A stretch of 64,000 nucleotides of DNA from NCBI GenBank assembly GCA_050248715.1, contig JBFWRV010000001.1, positions 248,001 through 312,000 on the forward strand, read 5' to 3'. Position 1 is the first letter of the stretch. Each line of letters begins with the position of its first letter. Below the pieces are notes generated by a model, which saw nothing but the letters and a program-made list of their open reading frames with translations, made no database searches and was not told where the DNA came from. The position numbers were made by a program, and so were the translations under genes. This document shows, in pieces, positions 28,128 through 35,916 of this stretch. Source of the stretch: AWTP1-13 sp050248715 (lineage in GTDB: Bacteria; Pseudomonadota; Alphaproteobacteria; Rhizobiales; Hyphomicrobiaceae).

Positions 28128-29071
28128 CACTTGCCGAATCCCTTGGCTATGGTGTCGACGGTCACCTCCAGCAGCTTAAGGAAGGACGGGACCGGTCCAT
28201 TGACCGCGCTCAAGCTGTCGACGTAGAGGACGCCACCGTAGCGCGCGCCCGTCTCCTTGGCGACCTGGCGGGCGGGCTTGTCGGAGATGGTGCTCTCGCT
28301 GAACACCACCGGAATCTTCTGCTGGCGCACGATGTCGATCACCCGGCGCACCTGCTTGGGCGTGCCCTGCTCGTCGGCATTGATCGGCCAGAGATAGAGC
28401 TCCTTGAGGCCGTAGTCGCGGGCAAGGTAGCTGAACGCGCCCTCGCTGGAGACGAGCCAGCGTTGGCCTTGGGGAATGGCCGCGAGCCGCGTACGTAAGG
28501 GCTGGTCGACCGCCTTGATTTCTGCCGAATACGCGGCCGCGTTCTTGTCGTAGTCGGCGGCGTGGGCCGGATCGGCCTTCACCAGCGCCTTGCGGATGTT
28601 CTCGACATAGATCAGAGCGTTGTTCGGCGACATCCAAGCGTGCGGGTTGGGCTTGCCGGTATAGGGACCCTCGGTGATTCCCATGGGCTCCACGCCGTCG
28701 GTGACGATGACGCTCGGCACATTCTTGACACTCTCGAAGAACTTCTCGAACCAGCGCTCGAGATTCATGCCGTTCCACAGGACGAGGTCGGCCGACTGCG
28801 CCTTGACGATGTCGAGCGGAGTCGGCTGGTAATCGTGAATCTCGGCACCGGGCTTGGTGATGGACTCGACGATGGCCGAGGTGCCTGCGACGTGCTGGGC
28901 GATGTCCTGGATGACCGTGAAGGTCGTCACCACGCGCAGCGGCTTGCCTGGCGGCGCTTGCGCCCAGGCGCTGCAAGCCAGGAAGAACCCCGCGACCGCC
29001 AGCACAAGCGCGCCGACCGCTAGTCTCGCAACGCTCCTTGTGCTGGCAGGGATGCTCCGGCTCGCTTGCAT
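28127..29071 (-). CDS. sitA: manganese/iron ABC transporter substrate-binding protein, SitA type
   Basis: 314-aa cluster A-I receptor with a long signal peptide ending in ...SAWAQA. Metal ligands expected from PsaA/MntC/SitA structures are present: His in AEIHDYQPTP, His in NPHAWMSP, Glu in SSEGAFSYLA, Asp in YVDSLS. The Glu at the third position and the absence of a His-rich loop favour Mn or Fe over Zn. AAGGAG lies just before the ATG at 29071. The order sitA-B-C-D is the classic one. Confidence 0.92.
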   Translation of the reverse strand: MQASRSIPASTRSVARLAVGALVLAVAGFFLACSAWAQAPPGKPLRVVTTFTVIQDIAQHVAGTSAIVESITKPGAEIHDYQPTPLDIVKAQSADLVLWNGMNLERWFEKFFESVKNVPSVIVTDGVEPMGITEGPYTGKPNPHAWMSPNNALIYVENIRKALVKADPAHAADYDKNAAAYSAEIKAVDQPLRTRLAAIPQGQRWLVSSEGAFSYLARDYGLKELYLWPINADEQGTPKQVRRVIDIVRQQKIPVVFSESTISDKPARQVAKETGARYGGVLYVDSLSAVNGPVPSFLKLLEVTVDTIAKGFGK

Positions 29072-29122
29072 GGCTACTCCTTAAACGACGTACGAGTCTC
29101 GAGATGCCAGGATGAGGATGCG

Positions 29123-30004
29123 CTAAAAGCGTGCCGACAGTCCGACGAACGGATTGATCCGATCGGACGCTGGCGTGACTCCGAAGTTCACGCCTCCGTC
29201 GAGCTGGAGGTCCTTGCGCAGCTTGTAGGTGAAGCCCGTGCCGAGCACGACGACATCGCCGCGCGGGTCCTGCGTATGGAAGCGGCCGGCGACCTCGTAG
29301 TAGGTGCCGAACTTGTCGTTCCACTCGTAGGAGAGGGATGCCGAAGCCAGGTATTCCATGTGATAGCTGGTTGTGGCGTCCTCGCGGAAATAGAACAGGG
29401 CGCCGTTGAGGCCCAGCGCGAACTTGTCCGAGAGCTTGACCGCATACGGCACGATGAGGCCCGGGTCGACGTACTGGGGACTGATGCCGTTGTCGCGATC
29501 CGTGGGAAGGACAACGAACGGCAGCAATGCCAGGGCTGAGTCGCCGGGTTTCTCGAACTTGTCGTTGCCCCACAGGTTGATCTTGCCGCGAACATCGATG
29601 CGGCCGATGCCGGACTGGTGGGTGATCTTGACTGGATTGACGTCGCGCGTGCGCACGAAGCCATAGGGCTGCCAGACGAGGCTCAGCTCGACATGGTTGG
29701 TCAATCCGATCCTGACGTTGGTGATCGCGACGTCATAGCTGTCCGTGACGGTGCCGTTCTCATCCGGGCGCGAGCGGAAATAGCCGAACAGGTTGGTCTC
29801 CACCTGGATGCGTCCGGCGTCGACGGTGAACGGGCTTTCCGTCAGGTCGGGACGATCGGTCGTCATGTCGCGCAGGAGCTTGTCCGGCGTCGGATTGAAG
29901 AGCGTGTACTGGCTTTTGTCCGCGCTCATGGCGGCATGGCCGGTCGCAAGAAGCATTGCCGTGCCCGCGACCAGGCAGGGCAGCCATCTTCCCGTTCCAT
30001 TCAT
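29123..30004 (-). CDS. outer-membrane beta-barrel protein of the Mn operon
   Basis: 293-aa exported protein: signal peptide ending about residue 28 (HAAMSADK), then alternating hydrophobic strands and a C-terminal Phe (SARF), the outer-membrane insertion signal. It resembles the transporter/phenol MetA_deg barrel family. It sits between the cytochrome gene (28 bp) and sitA (51 bp) on one strand. Its position in a metal-uptake operon suggests a Mn-permeable channel comparable in role, not in sequence, to MnoP of Bradyrhizobium; this is inference. Confidence 0.78.
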   Translation of the reverse strand: MNGTGRWLPCLVAGTAMLLATGHAAMSADKSQYTLFNPTPDKLLRDMTTDRPDLTESPFTVDAGRIQVETNLFGYFRSRPDENGTVTDSYDVAITNVRIGLTNHVELSLVWQPYGFVRTRDVNPVKITHQSGIGRIDVRGKINLWGNDKFEKPGDSALALLPFVVLPTDRDNGISPQYVDPGLIVPYAVKLSDKFALGLNGALFYFREDATTSYHMEYLASASLSYEWNDKFGTYYEVAGRFHTQDPRGDVVVLGTGFTYKLRKDLQLDGGVNFGVTPASDRINPFVGLSARF

Positions 30005-30032
30005 GGCAAGGGTGTCCTGGTGCTCCCCGATC

Positions 30033-30566
30033 TCATTCTTTGGGCCTCTCGGTCCTGCGGAAGAGAGGCTGATTGTTCATGAAGCCGAGCTTCTCGGCCT
30101 CGTGGCAACTTGTGCATGCCGCGCGAGCCTGGCCGAAGCCGGACCATGCCCTGGAAGGGTCGCCGGATCGGATGTCGGCGAGCACGGGCTCGTAGATCTT
30201 CTTCACCAGAATCGCGTCGGCATTCGGCTGGCGCTTCGGGCGCCTCGCATAGCCGGTGACGATCGCATCCTTGATCTTGGCCCACTGATAGGCTGCCAGC
30301 TCGTAGTTCTTGTCGCCCAGCGCGTCATAGAGCGACCCGAACCGCAACCCGACCTCGTGCATCGACGCGGAGAAGCCCCGGTGCTGCTCCTGAAGCAGCC
30401 TGAAGCGCGCCGCATCGTCCGGCGCATTCAGCAGCCAGTCGTCGACATTGCGCGCGGCCGCGGAGGCGGTCTGCGGGAGACTTTGTGCCACGGCGATCAC
30501 TGCTCCAGATGCCGACACTGCAACAAATGAAAGCGCCACGCACCTGACCAGCAGAGGCGGCTTCAT
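30033..30566 (-). CDS. c-type cytochrome, cytochrome c'-like
   Basis: 177-aa exported protein with a signal peptide (MKPPLLVRCVALSFVAVSAS...VAQS) and one haem-attachment motif, CTSCH at residues 151-155. The motif near the C-terminus, preceded by a mostly helical 110-residue stretch, matches class II (c') architecture. The start at 30566 is chosen because it opens the signal peptide; the frame extends a little farther. First gene of the operon leading into sitABCD, just behind the MntR-type operator. Why a cytochrome is placed with Mn import is unclear. Confidence 0.78.
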   Translation of the reverse strand: MKPPLLVRCVALSFVAVSASGAVIAVAQSLPQTASAAARNVDDWLLNAPDDAARFRLLQEQHRGFSASMHEVGLRFGSLYDALGDKNYELAAYQWAKIKDAIVTGYARRPKRQPNADAILVKKIYEPVLADIRSGDPSRAWSGFGQARAACTSCHEAEKLGFMNNQPLFRRTERPKE

Positions 30567-30639
30567 CGAGTACACCCCATCACAGACATTCGAAGGCTCT
30601 GATTCGGGTCTCGGCACAAGGCTGACACCCTTAGGCTGT

Positions 30640-30680
30640 GGCGCAAAAGTTAGTGATCACTAAACTTGTTGTCAACGTCG
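30640..30680 (-). promoter_or_regulatory. sigma70-type promoter of the cytochrome-OMP-sitABCD operon
   Basis: On the minus strand TTGACA (30675-30670) and TAACTT (30652-30647) are separated by exactly 17 bp. The -35 is consensus. Transcription would start near 30640, leaving about 75 nt of leader before the cytochrome start. Confidence 0.7.
30650..30663. promoter_or_regulatory. putative MntR operator, perfect 14-bp palindrome
   Basis: TTAGTGATCACTAA is its own reverse complement and is flanked by AAG...AACTT, extending the symmetry imperfectly to about 21 bp. It overlaps the -10 and spacer of the minus-strand promoter and abuts the likely -35 of mntR (TTGTTG 30666-30671, TAAGAA 30689-30694). 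Position between mntR and its probable targets makes a MntR/metal repressor site the simplest reading. Confidence 0.7.
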
Positions 30681-30718
30681 AATTGGTTTAAGAATGCCTC
30701 TCGAGCGAAAGCGGAAAG

Positions 30719-31162
30719 ATGTCAGCAAACGAGAACGTGCATGAGGCCAGCCGGCAAGCCCAGCGCTTCCGGCGCGTGCGCGATGCCCACCAGACTGAAG
30801 TTGCCGAAGACTATGTCGAGCTGATCGCGGACCTGATCGAGCAGGCAGGCGAAGCACGCGTGGTGGACTTGGCTGGGCGTCTCGGAGTGACCAGCGCAAC
30901 TGTCAACAATACGATTCAACGCCTGCAGCGCGACGGGCTTGTTACCAGCAAGCCATACCGCTCGATTTTTCTCACCGCGAAGGGCCAGGAGGTGGCGGCG
31001 GCGGCCCGCGCGCGCCATTCCCTGGTGCGGGAGTTCCTCATGGCGCTGGGTGTCGACGCCGAGACCGCCGACGCGGATGCCGAAGGCATCGAGCACCACG
31101 TAAGCGACGCCACGCTCGAAGCGTTCCGCAGCCATTTGCGCAAGCCTCGCCGGGTGCGCTGA
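30719..31162 (+). CDS. mntR: manganese-responsive transcriptional regulator MntR
   Basis: 147-aa DtxR/MntR-family repressor. A winged helix (VVDLAGRLGVTSATVNNTIQ to DGLVTSKPYRSIFLT) follows the N-terminal EVAEDYVELIADL, which supplies Glu/Asp metal ligands, and the dimerisation half carries EGIEHHVSDATLEAF with the other Glu/His ligands. There is no SH3 domain, as in MntR proper. Divergent from the cytochrome-OMP-sitABCD operon; with Mn bound it should repress that operon and possibly itself. Confidence 0.93.
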   Translation: MSANENVHEASRQAQRFRRVRDAHQTEVAEDYVELIADLIEQAGEARVVDLAGRLGVTSATVNNTIQRLQRDGLVTSKPYRSIFLTAKGQEVAAAARARHSLVREFLMALGVDAETADADAEGIEHHVSDATLEAFRSHLRKPRRVR

Positions 31163-31405
31163 GCGTCCAGGCGTTCCCCGTGCCGGCCACCCTCAAGTCC
31201 ACCAGCGGCGGCCCCTGCGTCAAGGCGCAGCGGTTCTGCCTGAGAACCGGGCCCCGACCCCGTATCCATAGCAAGCGGCAAAGCCTATAAGGGGGCACGT
31301 TGCGCGGTGACGTCTGCCGGCAACCGAGGCGAAAGACCAGGCGCGCGTCAGTATGCTGCGCCGGTCGGCGGCGCCTCGGGTTCAGGCATTTCCCGGAGAT
31401 GAAGG
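31163..31405. other. 243-bp gap between mntR and purA
   Basis: No ORF or tRNA is supported on either strand; the purA ribosome site (GGAGATGAAGG) is at its end. The short GC-rich stems here (for example around 31220) are not followed by T-runs. Confidence 0.5.
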
Positions 31406-32698
31406 ATGGCGAACGTCGTGGTGATCGGCGCCCAATGGGGCGACGAGGGCAAGGGCAAGATCGTCGACTGGCTGTCCGAGCGCGCCGACATCGTCGTGCG
31501 CTTCCAGGGCGGCCACAATGCCGGCCACACCCTGGTGATCGGCAACGAAACCTACAAGCTGGCGCTGCTGCCCTCGGGCGTCGTGCGTCCGGGCCGGCTC
31601 AGCGTCATCGGCAACGGCGTGGTGCTCGATCCCTGGCACCTCGCGGTCGAGATCGAAGGTCTGAGGAAGCGCGGCATCGCCGTAACCCCCGACAGCCTGA
31701 AGATCGCGGAGAACGCAACGCTGATCCTGCCTCTGCATCGCGAGCTCGACCAGCTGCGCGAGGCCGCCGCCGGCGAGCAGCGCATCGGCACCACCGGGCG
31801 GGGAATCGGCCCCGCCTACGAGGACAAAGCAGGACGACGCGCCATCCGCGCCCAGGACCTCAAGAACCTCGGCACGCTGGGACCGAAGATCGAGCGGCTG
31901 CTGGTGCATCACAACGCGCTGCGGCGTGGGCTCGGCCAGACCGAGATCGCCAAGGATGCCCTGCAGCGCGAGCTGGCGGAGATCGCGCCCACTCTGCTGC
32001 CCTACGTCGATAACGTCTGGTCCCTGCTCGACAGGGAGCGTCGCGCGGGCAAGAGAATCCTGTTCGAGGGTGCGCAAGGAGCGCTGCTCGACGTCGACCA
32101 CGGCACCTATCCGTTTGTCACGTCCTCCAACACAGTGGCGGCGCAGGCGGCCACCGGGTCAGGCATGGGGCCCGGTGCGATCAGCTACGTACTGGGCCTC
32201 GCCAAAGCCTACACGACGCGGGTCGGCTCGGGGCCGTTCCCCACTGAGCTGACCGATGCCGTCGGCGAGCGGCTCGGCGAGCGCGGGCAGGAGTTCGGTG
32301 TCAATACCGGCCGCAAGCGACGCTGCGGCTGGTTCGATGCCTGTCTGGTGCGGCAGGTGATCAAGGTGTCTGGCATCGACGGCATCGCGCTGACCAAGCT
32401 CGATGTGCTCGACGGCTTCGACGCTATCAAGGTATGCATCGGCTACGAGCTCGACGGGCAGCGCATCGACAGCCTGCCCGCCGGCACCAACGCGCAGGCG
32501 CGCGTCAAGCCCGTGTACGAGACGCTCGACGGCTGGTCGCAGTCGACGCGGGGAGCGCGCACCTGGGGCCAGCTGCCGGCGCAGGCCGTGAAATATGTGC
32601 GCCATATTGAGGAGCTGATCGAATGCCCGGTTACGCTGCTCTCGACCAGTCCTGAGCGGGACGACACGATCCTGGTGCGTGATCCGTTCGAGGATTGA
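31406..32698 (+). CDS. purA: adenylosuccinate synthase
   Basis: 430-aa PurA, which joins IMP and aspartate using GTP in the first step to AMP. Visible are the P-loop-like GAQWGDEGKGK at residues 7-17 (with catalytic Asp13), GGHNAGHT with catalytic His41, the IMP site TTGRGIGPAYEDK, and FEGAQGALLDVDHGTYPF. The C-terminus has the GTP base motif TKLDVLDG. Length is standard. Start ATG at 31406 has a GGAG site. Confidence 0.97.
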   Translation: MANVVVIGAQWGDEGKGKIVDWLSERADIVVRFQGGHNAGHTLVIGNETYKLALLPSGVVRPGRLSVIGNGVVLDPWHLAVEIEGLRKRGIAVTPDSLKIAENATLILPLHRELDQLREAAAGEQRIGTTGRGIGPAYEDKAGRRAIRAQDLKNLGTLGPKIERLLVHHNALRRGLGQTEIAKDALQRELAEIAPTLLPYVDNVWSLLDRERRAGKRILFEGAQGALLDVDHGTYPFVTSSNTVAAQAATGSGMGPGAISYVLGLAKAYTTRVGSGPFPTELTDAVGERLGERGQEFGVNTGRKRRCGWFDACLVRQVIKVSGIDGIALTKLDVLDGFDAIKVCIGYELDGQRIDSLPAGTNAQARVKPVYETLDGWSQSTRGARTWGQLPAQAVKYVRHIEELIECPVTLLSTSPERDDTILVRDPFED

Positions 32699-32753
32699 GG
32701 CTGCAGCCTAAGTCCCAACGCGTGAAGGTGCCTCGGAGTGAAGCGCTGGGCGC

Positions 32754-32782
32754 TGGACCGGCGCGCAGGACAGTTCTATAAA
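32754..32782 (+). promoter_or_regulatory. candidate promoter of the metacaspase gene
   Basis: TGGACC (32754-32759) and TATAAA (32777-32782) are separated by 17 bp in a locally AT-richer stretch, 45 bp before the gene. The -35 is a weak match to TTGACA. Confidence 0.4.
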
Positions 32783-32826
32783 TTCACCTGTTGTTGATGA
32801 CATTCATTCTTGTGTTGGAGGTCGTT

Positions 32827-33648
32827 ATGGCCGTCGGAATCTCATTGCATATTGGGCTGAACACCGTCGATCCCAATCACTATCAGGGCTGGAGCGGGCC
32901 GCTCGTCGCGTGCGAGGCGGACGCGCAGGACATGAGCGCGCTTGCTGAAGCGAGTGGCTTCAGGACCGAGATTGTGCTGACGAAGAATGCGACCCGATCG
33001 GCAATCCTGAACAGGATAAGCCAAGCGGCGGGCAAGTGTGCTGCGGGCGACTTCTTCCTTCTCACCAACTCCTCCCATGGCGGCCAGGTTCCCGATCTCA
33101 ACAGTGACGAAGGGGACGGAGCGGACGAGACCATCTGCCTCTACGATGGCCAGCTCATCGACGACGAGCTGTTCATGGCCCTCTCGGCGTTCAAGGCCGG
33201 CGTGCGCGTGCTGGTGCTGTCGGACAGCTGTCACAGCGGCACGATGGCCAAGAACACGATGGTGACAGCCGCCGTGACGGATGAGAGGCGCGCGGTACGC
33301 TACCGCGCCATGCCTTCGGAAATCATGCTCAGGGTCTATCAGGCGAACAAGAGCTACTACGACCCGATCCTGAAGCGGAAGGACCTCGCCGAGGCGAGGC
33401 AATCGGCACAGGCTTCCATCTTGCTGATCTCAGGATGCCAGGACAATCAGCTGTCGATGGACGGCCCCTTCAACGGTGCGTTCACCGGCGCGCTCAAGCA
33501 GGTCTGGAACGGCGGATTGTTCAAGGGCAGCTACCAACGCTTCCACAAGACGATTCAGGACAAACTGCCGAACACGCAATCGCCGAACCTCTATTGGGCG
33601 AACAACGCGGATGCGAAGTTCCTGAAGCAGAAGCCGTTCACGATCTGA
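32827..33648 (+). CDS. stand-alone metacaspase (caspase-like peptidase, C14)
   Basis: 273-aa caspase-fold protein with no extra domain. Catalytic His84 lies in TNSSHGGQVPD and Cys135 in LSDSCHSGT; Asp133 is the usual P1-basic pocket residue of metacaspases. DGADETICLYDG between them is a metacaspase signature. Ordinary metacaspases read SGHGGQ; here it is SSHGGQ. The ATG at 32827 is chosen for its perfect GGAGG site; upstream ATGs have none. No signal peptide. The protein is cytoplasmic and probably cleaves after Arg or Lys. Target unknown; nothing nearby is an obvious partner. Confidence 0.88.
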   Translation: MAVGISLHIGLNTVDPNHYQGWSGPLVACEADAQDMSALAEASGFRTEIVLTKNATRSAILNRISQAAGKCAAGDFFLLTNSSHGGQVPDLNSDEGDGADETICLYDGQLIDDELFMALSAFKAGVRVLVLSDSCHSGTMAKNTMVTAAVTDERRAVRYRAMPSEIMLRVYQANKSYYDPILKRKDLAEARQSAQASILLISGCQDNQLSMDGPFNGAFTGALKQVWNGGLFKGSYQRFHKTIQDKLPNTQSPNLYWANNADAKFLKQKPFTI

Positions 33649-33678
33649 GCGCGTTTCGGCTGCATGCGGGACCGCGCC

Positions 33679-34200
33679 TCATGCCGAGATGCCGTTCCCG
33701 CCACGAGCGGCAAAGGCCGCGCCGCGGTAGGAGGCCAGGCTACCTGTAACCAGCTCCGCGGCCAGGATCCGGTCCGGGTTCACGGGACCCGGCAAGGTGA
33801 TCTGGCCGCGGGGGACACGCTTGAACCCAAGTCTTCCGTAGTAGGGCTCGTCGCCGACGAGGAGGACAAGGGAGATCCCGGCGGAGCGGGCCACCTCCAG
33901 CGCCTCGCCAACGAGGCCGCGGCCGTGGCCCTGATTGGCGAACGCCGGATCGACGGCAAGAGGGCCAAGCAGCAGCGCGCCGCCGCGGCTGCCGACCAGG
34001 ATCGGCGTGAAGCGTACGGCGGCGGCGAGCCGGCCGTCGATGCGGCACACCCGGCAGAAGGGCGAGAACTCCGGCGTGCCCTCACGCAGGCGATAGGCGG
34101 TGCGAGCGAATCGCCCCGGGCCGAAGGCGCTTGCGTGCAGCGCCTGGATTTCTGCGCCGTCCTCCGGAGCCGCCGCGCGCGTGACAATGTCCTGGGCCAT
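33679..34200 (-). CDS. GNAT family N-acetyltransferase (YhbS-like)
   Basis: 173-aa acetyltransferase. Motif A, which binds acetyl-CoA, reads FANQGHGRGLVGEALEVAR (Q/RxxGxG/A); LLGPLAVDPAFA precedes it, and VGDEPYYGRLGFKRVP follows as in YhbS-type members. A GGAGG site stands before the ATG at 34200. Substrate unknown. It converges with the metacaspase gene across 30 bp. Confidence 0.85.
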   Translation of the reverse strand: MAQDIVTRAAAPEDGAEIQALHASAFGPGRFARTAYRLREGTPEFSPFCRVCRIDGRLAAAVRFTPILVGSRGGALLLGPLAVDPAFANQGHGRGLVGEALEVARSAGISLVLLVGDEPYYGRLGFKRVPRGQITLPGPVNPDRILAAELVTGSLASYRGAAFAARGGNGISA

Positions 34201-34339
34201 GAGCCCGCCCTCCGTATTGCTACCGTTCGATGCGATCGCGGGCCCGGCCCTCGATGCGCTGCAGCGAGCGTCGTGTGCCCGACTGACACCTCCCAGGCAA
34301 GACTTTCGAACGGCTACGGCCAAGGATCGCACTGGCGGC

Positions 34340-34801
34340 TTACCACATCGAGCTTCGGGGCTTGCCGCCCAGCACCTCGGCGACACGGCGGCGGGCGCCG
34401 CCGGTGATGCCGTCGGGGAGGCTGTCGGAGGCAAAGAAAGCCTGCTCCTGAATCTCGAAGCTCGGCGTCCAGATGCGCGACTGCTCCCAGTCGCGCACCA
34501 CGAACAGTGCGATATGGTCACCGGGGAACCGCTCGAAATTGGCATAGAGCCCGAACAGCTCCGGCGGGGCGGTCGCCTTGATCGCCACCTCCTCGTCGAG
34601 TTCGCGCGCCAATGCTACCTCCACGGTCTCCCCGCTCTCCACGCCGCCGCCCGGAAGGTGCCAGCCGGGCTGATAGCCGTGCCGCACCAGCACCAGGCGG
34701 CCGTCGCGGTCGAGGATGCAGCCCTGCACCCCCATCGTCAGGCCGCGCCGGAAGCGCCAGTAGCGCTGCAGCGCCTTTGTCAGAACCGCGTTCTTGACCA
34801 T
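34340..34801 (-). CDS. NUDIX hydrolase
   Basis: 153-aa NUDIX protein. The box reads GGVESGETVEVALARELDEE: Gly, Glu and the RE..EE metal residues fit GX5EX7REUXEEXGU, but the last Gly is Ala (EEVAI). This change is tolerated in several families, so activity is still plausible. It is divergent from the metallophosphoesterase, whose gene starts 95 bp away. Confidence 0.87.
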   Translation of the reverse strand: MVKNAVLTKALQRYWRFRRGLTMGVQGCILDRDGRLVLVRHGYQPGWHLPGGGVESGETVEVALARELDEEVAIKATAPPELFGLYANFERFPGDHIALFVVRDWEQSRIWTPSFEIQEQAFFASDSLPDGITGGARRRVAEVLGGKPRSSMW

Positions 34802-34895
34802 GGCTAGCTCCGGGCCGACGTCGGCCCCGGACGGCACCTTTCGACTGCAGCATCCGATTTGGCAAGCCGTAACAAAGCCGCTACGCAGTAGCGCG

Positions 34896-35825
34896 ATGAC
34901 CAGCACGATCACCGTCGCCCAGCTCAGCGACGTGCACCTGGGTCCGATTGCCGGCTTCACACCCCGCTATTGGAACCTCAAGCGCGCGCTCGGCTATGCC
35001 AACTGGCTGCGCAACCGGCGCACAGCCTACCAGCGGCCGGTGCTGGACCGCATCCTGGCCGACGCGAAGGCCCAGGCTGCAGACCACATCGCAGTCACCG
35101 GCGACCTCGTCAACATCGGATTGCCGCAGGAGCACATCAACGCGTTGCGCTGGCTCGATGAGGTTGGCCCGCCCGAGCGGGTGAGCGTCATTCCCGGCAA
35201 CCATGACATCTATTCGTCGCTGGGAGCAGATCCCGGTGTCGCTCGCTGGTCGCGCTACATGGAGTCGGACGAGCAAGGCGCGACCCATCAGCCAAGCGCG
35301 TCCGGTTTTCCGTTTGTGCGGATGTTGGGCCGAGTCGCGCTGATCGGCGTCAACTCGGCGGTGCGGACGCCGCCGTTCGTCGCCTCGGGGCGCGTCGGCG
35401 CGAAGCAGCTTATGCGTCTTGCCGCCACCCTGGATCGACTTGCCAGGGCGGATGTCTTCCGCCTGGTGCTGATCCACCACCCGCCGCTACCTGGACTTGC
35501 CAAGCGCTATCGCGACCTTCAGGACTCGGCCGCGCTGGAGGCGGTCCTCGCGCAGCACGGCGCCGGGCTCGTGGTGCACGGTCACAACCATGTCAGCACG
35601 CTGGCCTGGTGCGAAAGCGTCACGGGGAAGATTCCGGTCGTCGGCGCACCCTCCGCCTCGCTCGGCCGTCGCCACAACCGCGAGCCGCTCGCCCGCTACA
35701 ACCTGTACCGCATCACCGGCGGTCCGCCCTGGACGATCGAGCTGATCGGTCGCGGTCTCAACGAGGTCGGCGGGCGGATTGTCGAACTCGAGCGGCGGGT
35801 CCTTACACCCTGCACGCGTGCATGA
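34896..35825 (+). CDS. metallophosphoesterase
   Basis: 309-aa calcineurin-like phosphoesterase. All five metal motifs are readable: SDVHLG (DxH), GDLVN, PGNHD, LIHHPP and GHNHV. The family includes cAMP phosphodiesterase CpdA and Icc-like and UDP-diacylglucosamine hydrolases; the substrate cannot be fixed. The ATG at 34896 begins immediately before the first strand (TITVAQLSDVH) and is preferred over an upstream codon in the NUDIX gene region. Confidence 0.9.
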   Translation: MTSTITVAQLSDVHLGPIAGFTPRYWNLKRALGYANWLRNRRTAYQRPVLDRILADAKAQAADHIAVTGDLVNIGLPQEHINALRWLDEVGPPERVSVIPGNHDIYSSLGADPGVARWSRYMESDEQGATHQPSASGFPFVRMLGRVALIGVNSAVRTPPFVASGRVGAKQLMRLAATLDRLARADVFRLVLIHHPPLPGLAKRYRDLQDSAALEAVLAQHGAGLVVHGHNHVSTLAWCESVTGKIPVVGAPSASLGRRHNREPLARYNLYRITGGPPWTIELIGRGLNEVGGRIVELERRVLTPCTRA

Positions 35826-35916
35826 GCACCGCTCAGGTCAGCCCTGAGAAAAAATCGCGCATCGACGCGCGGTACGTCTGTACGATGCGCAGCCCGCAAG
35901 CCTAGGATTCGCGCCC

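Noticed and set aside
31163..31405. Possible tRNA or small RNA between mntR and purA
   Set aside because: No acceptor/anticodon arm set or T-run-terminated stem could be found.
32827..34801. Reading metacaspase, GNAT and NUDIX as one defence island
   Set aside because: The genes are on opposite strands, each has its own ribosome site, and no sensor, nuclease or membrane effector is nearby.
35834..35856. CTCAGG...CCTGAG stem followed by A6 near the metallophosphoesterase end
   Set aside because: The run is A on the plus strand and precedes the stem on the minus strand, so it fits no intrinsic terminator in either direction.
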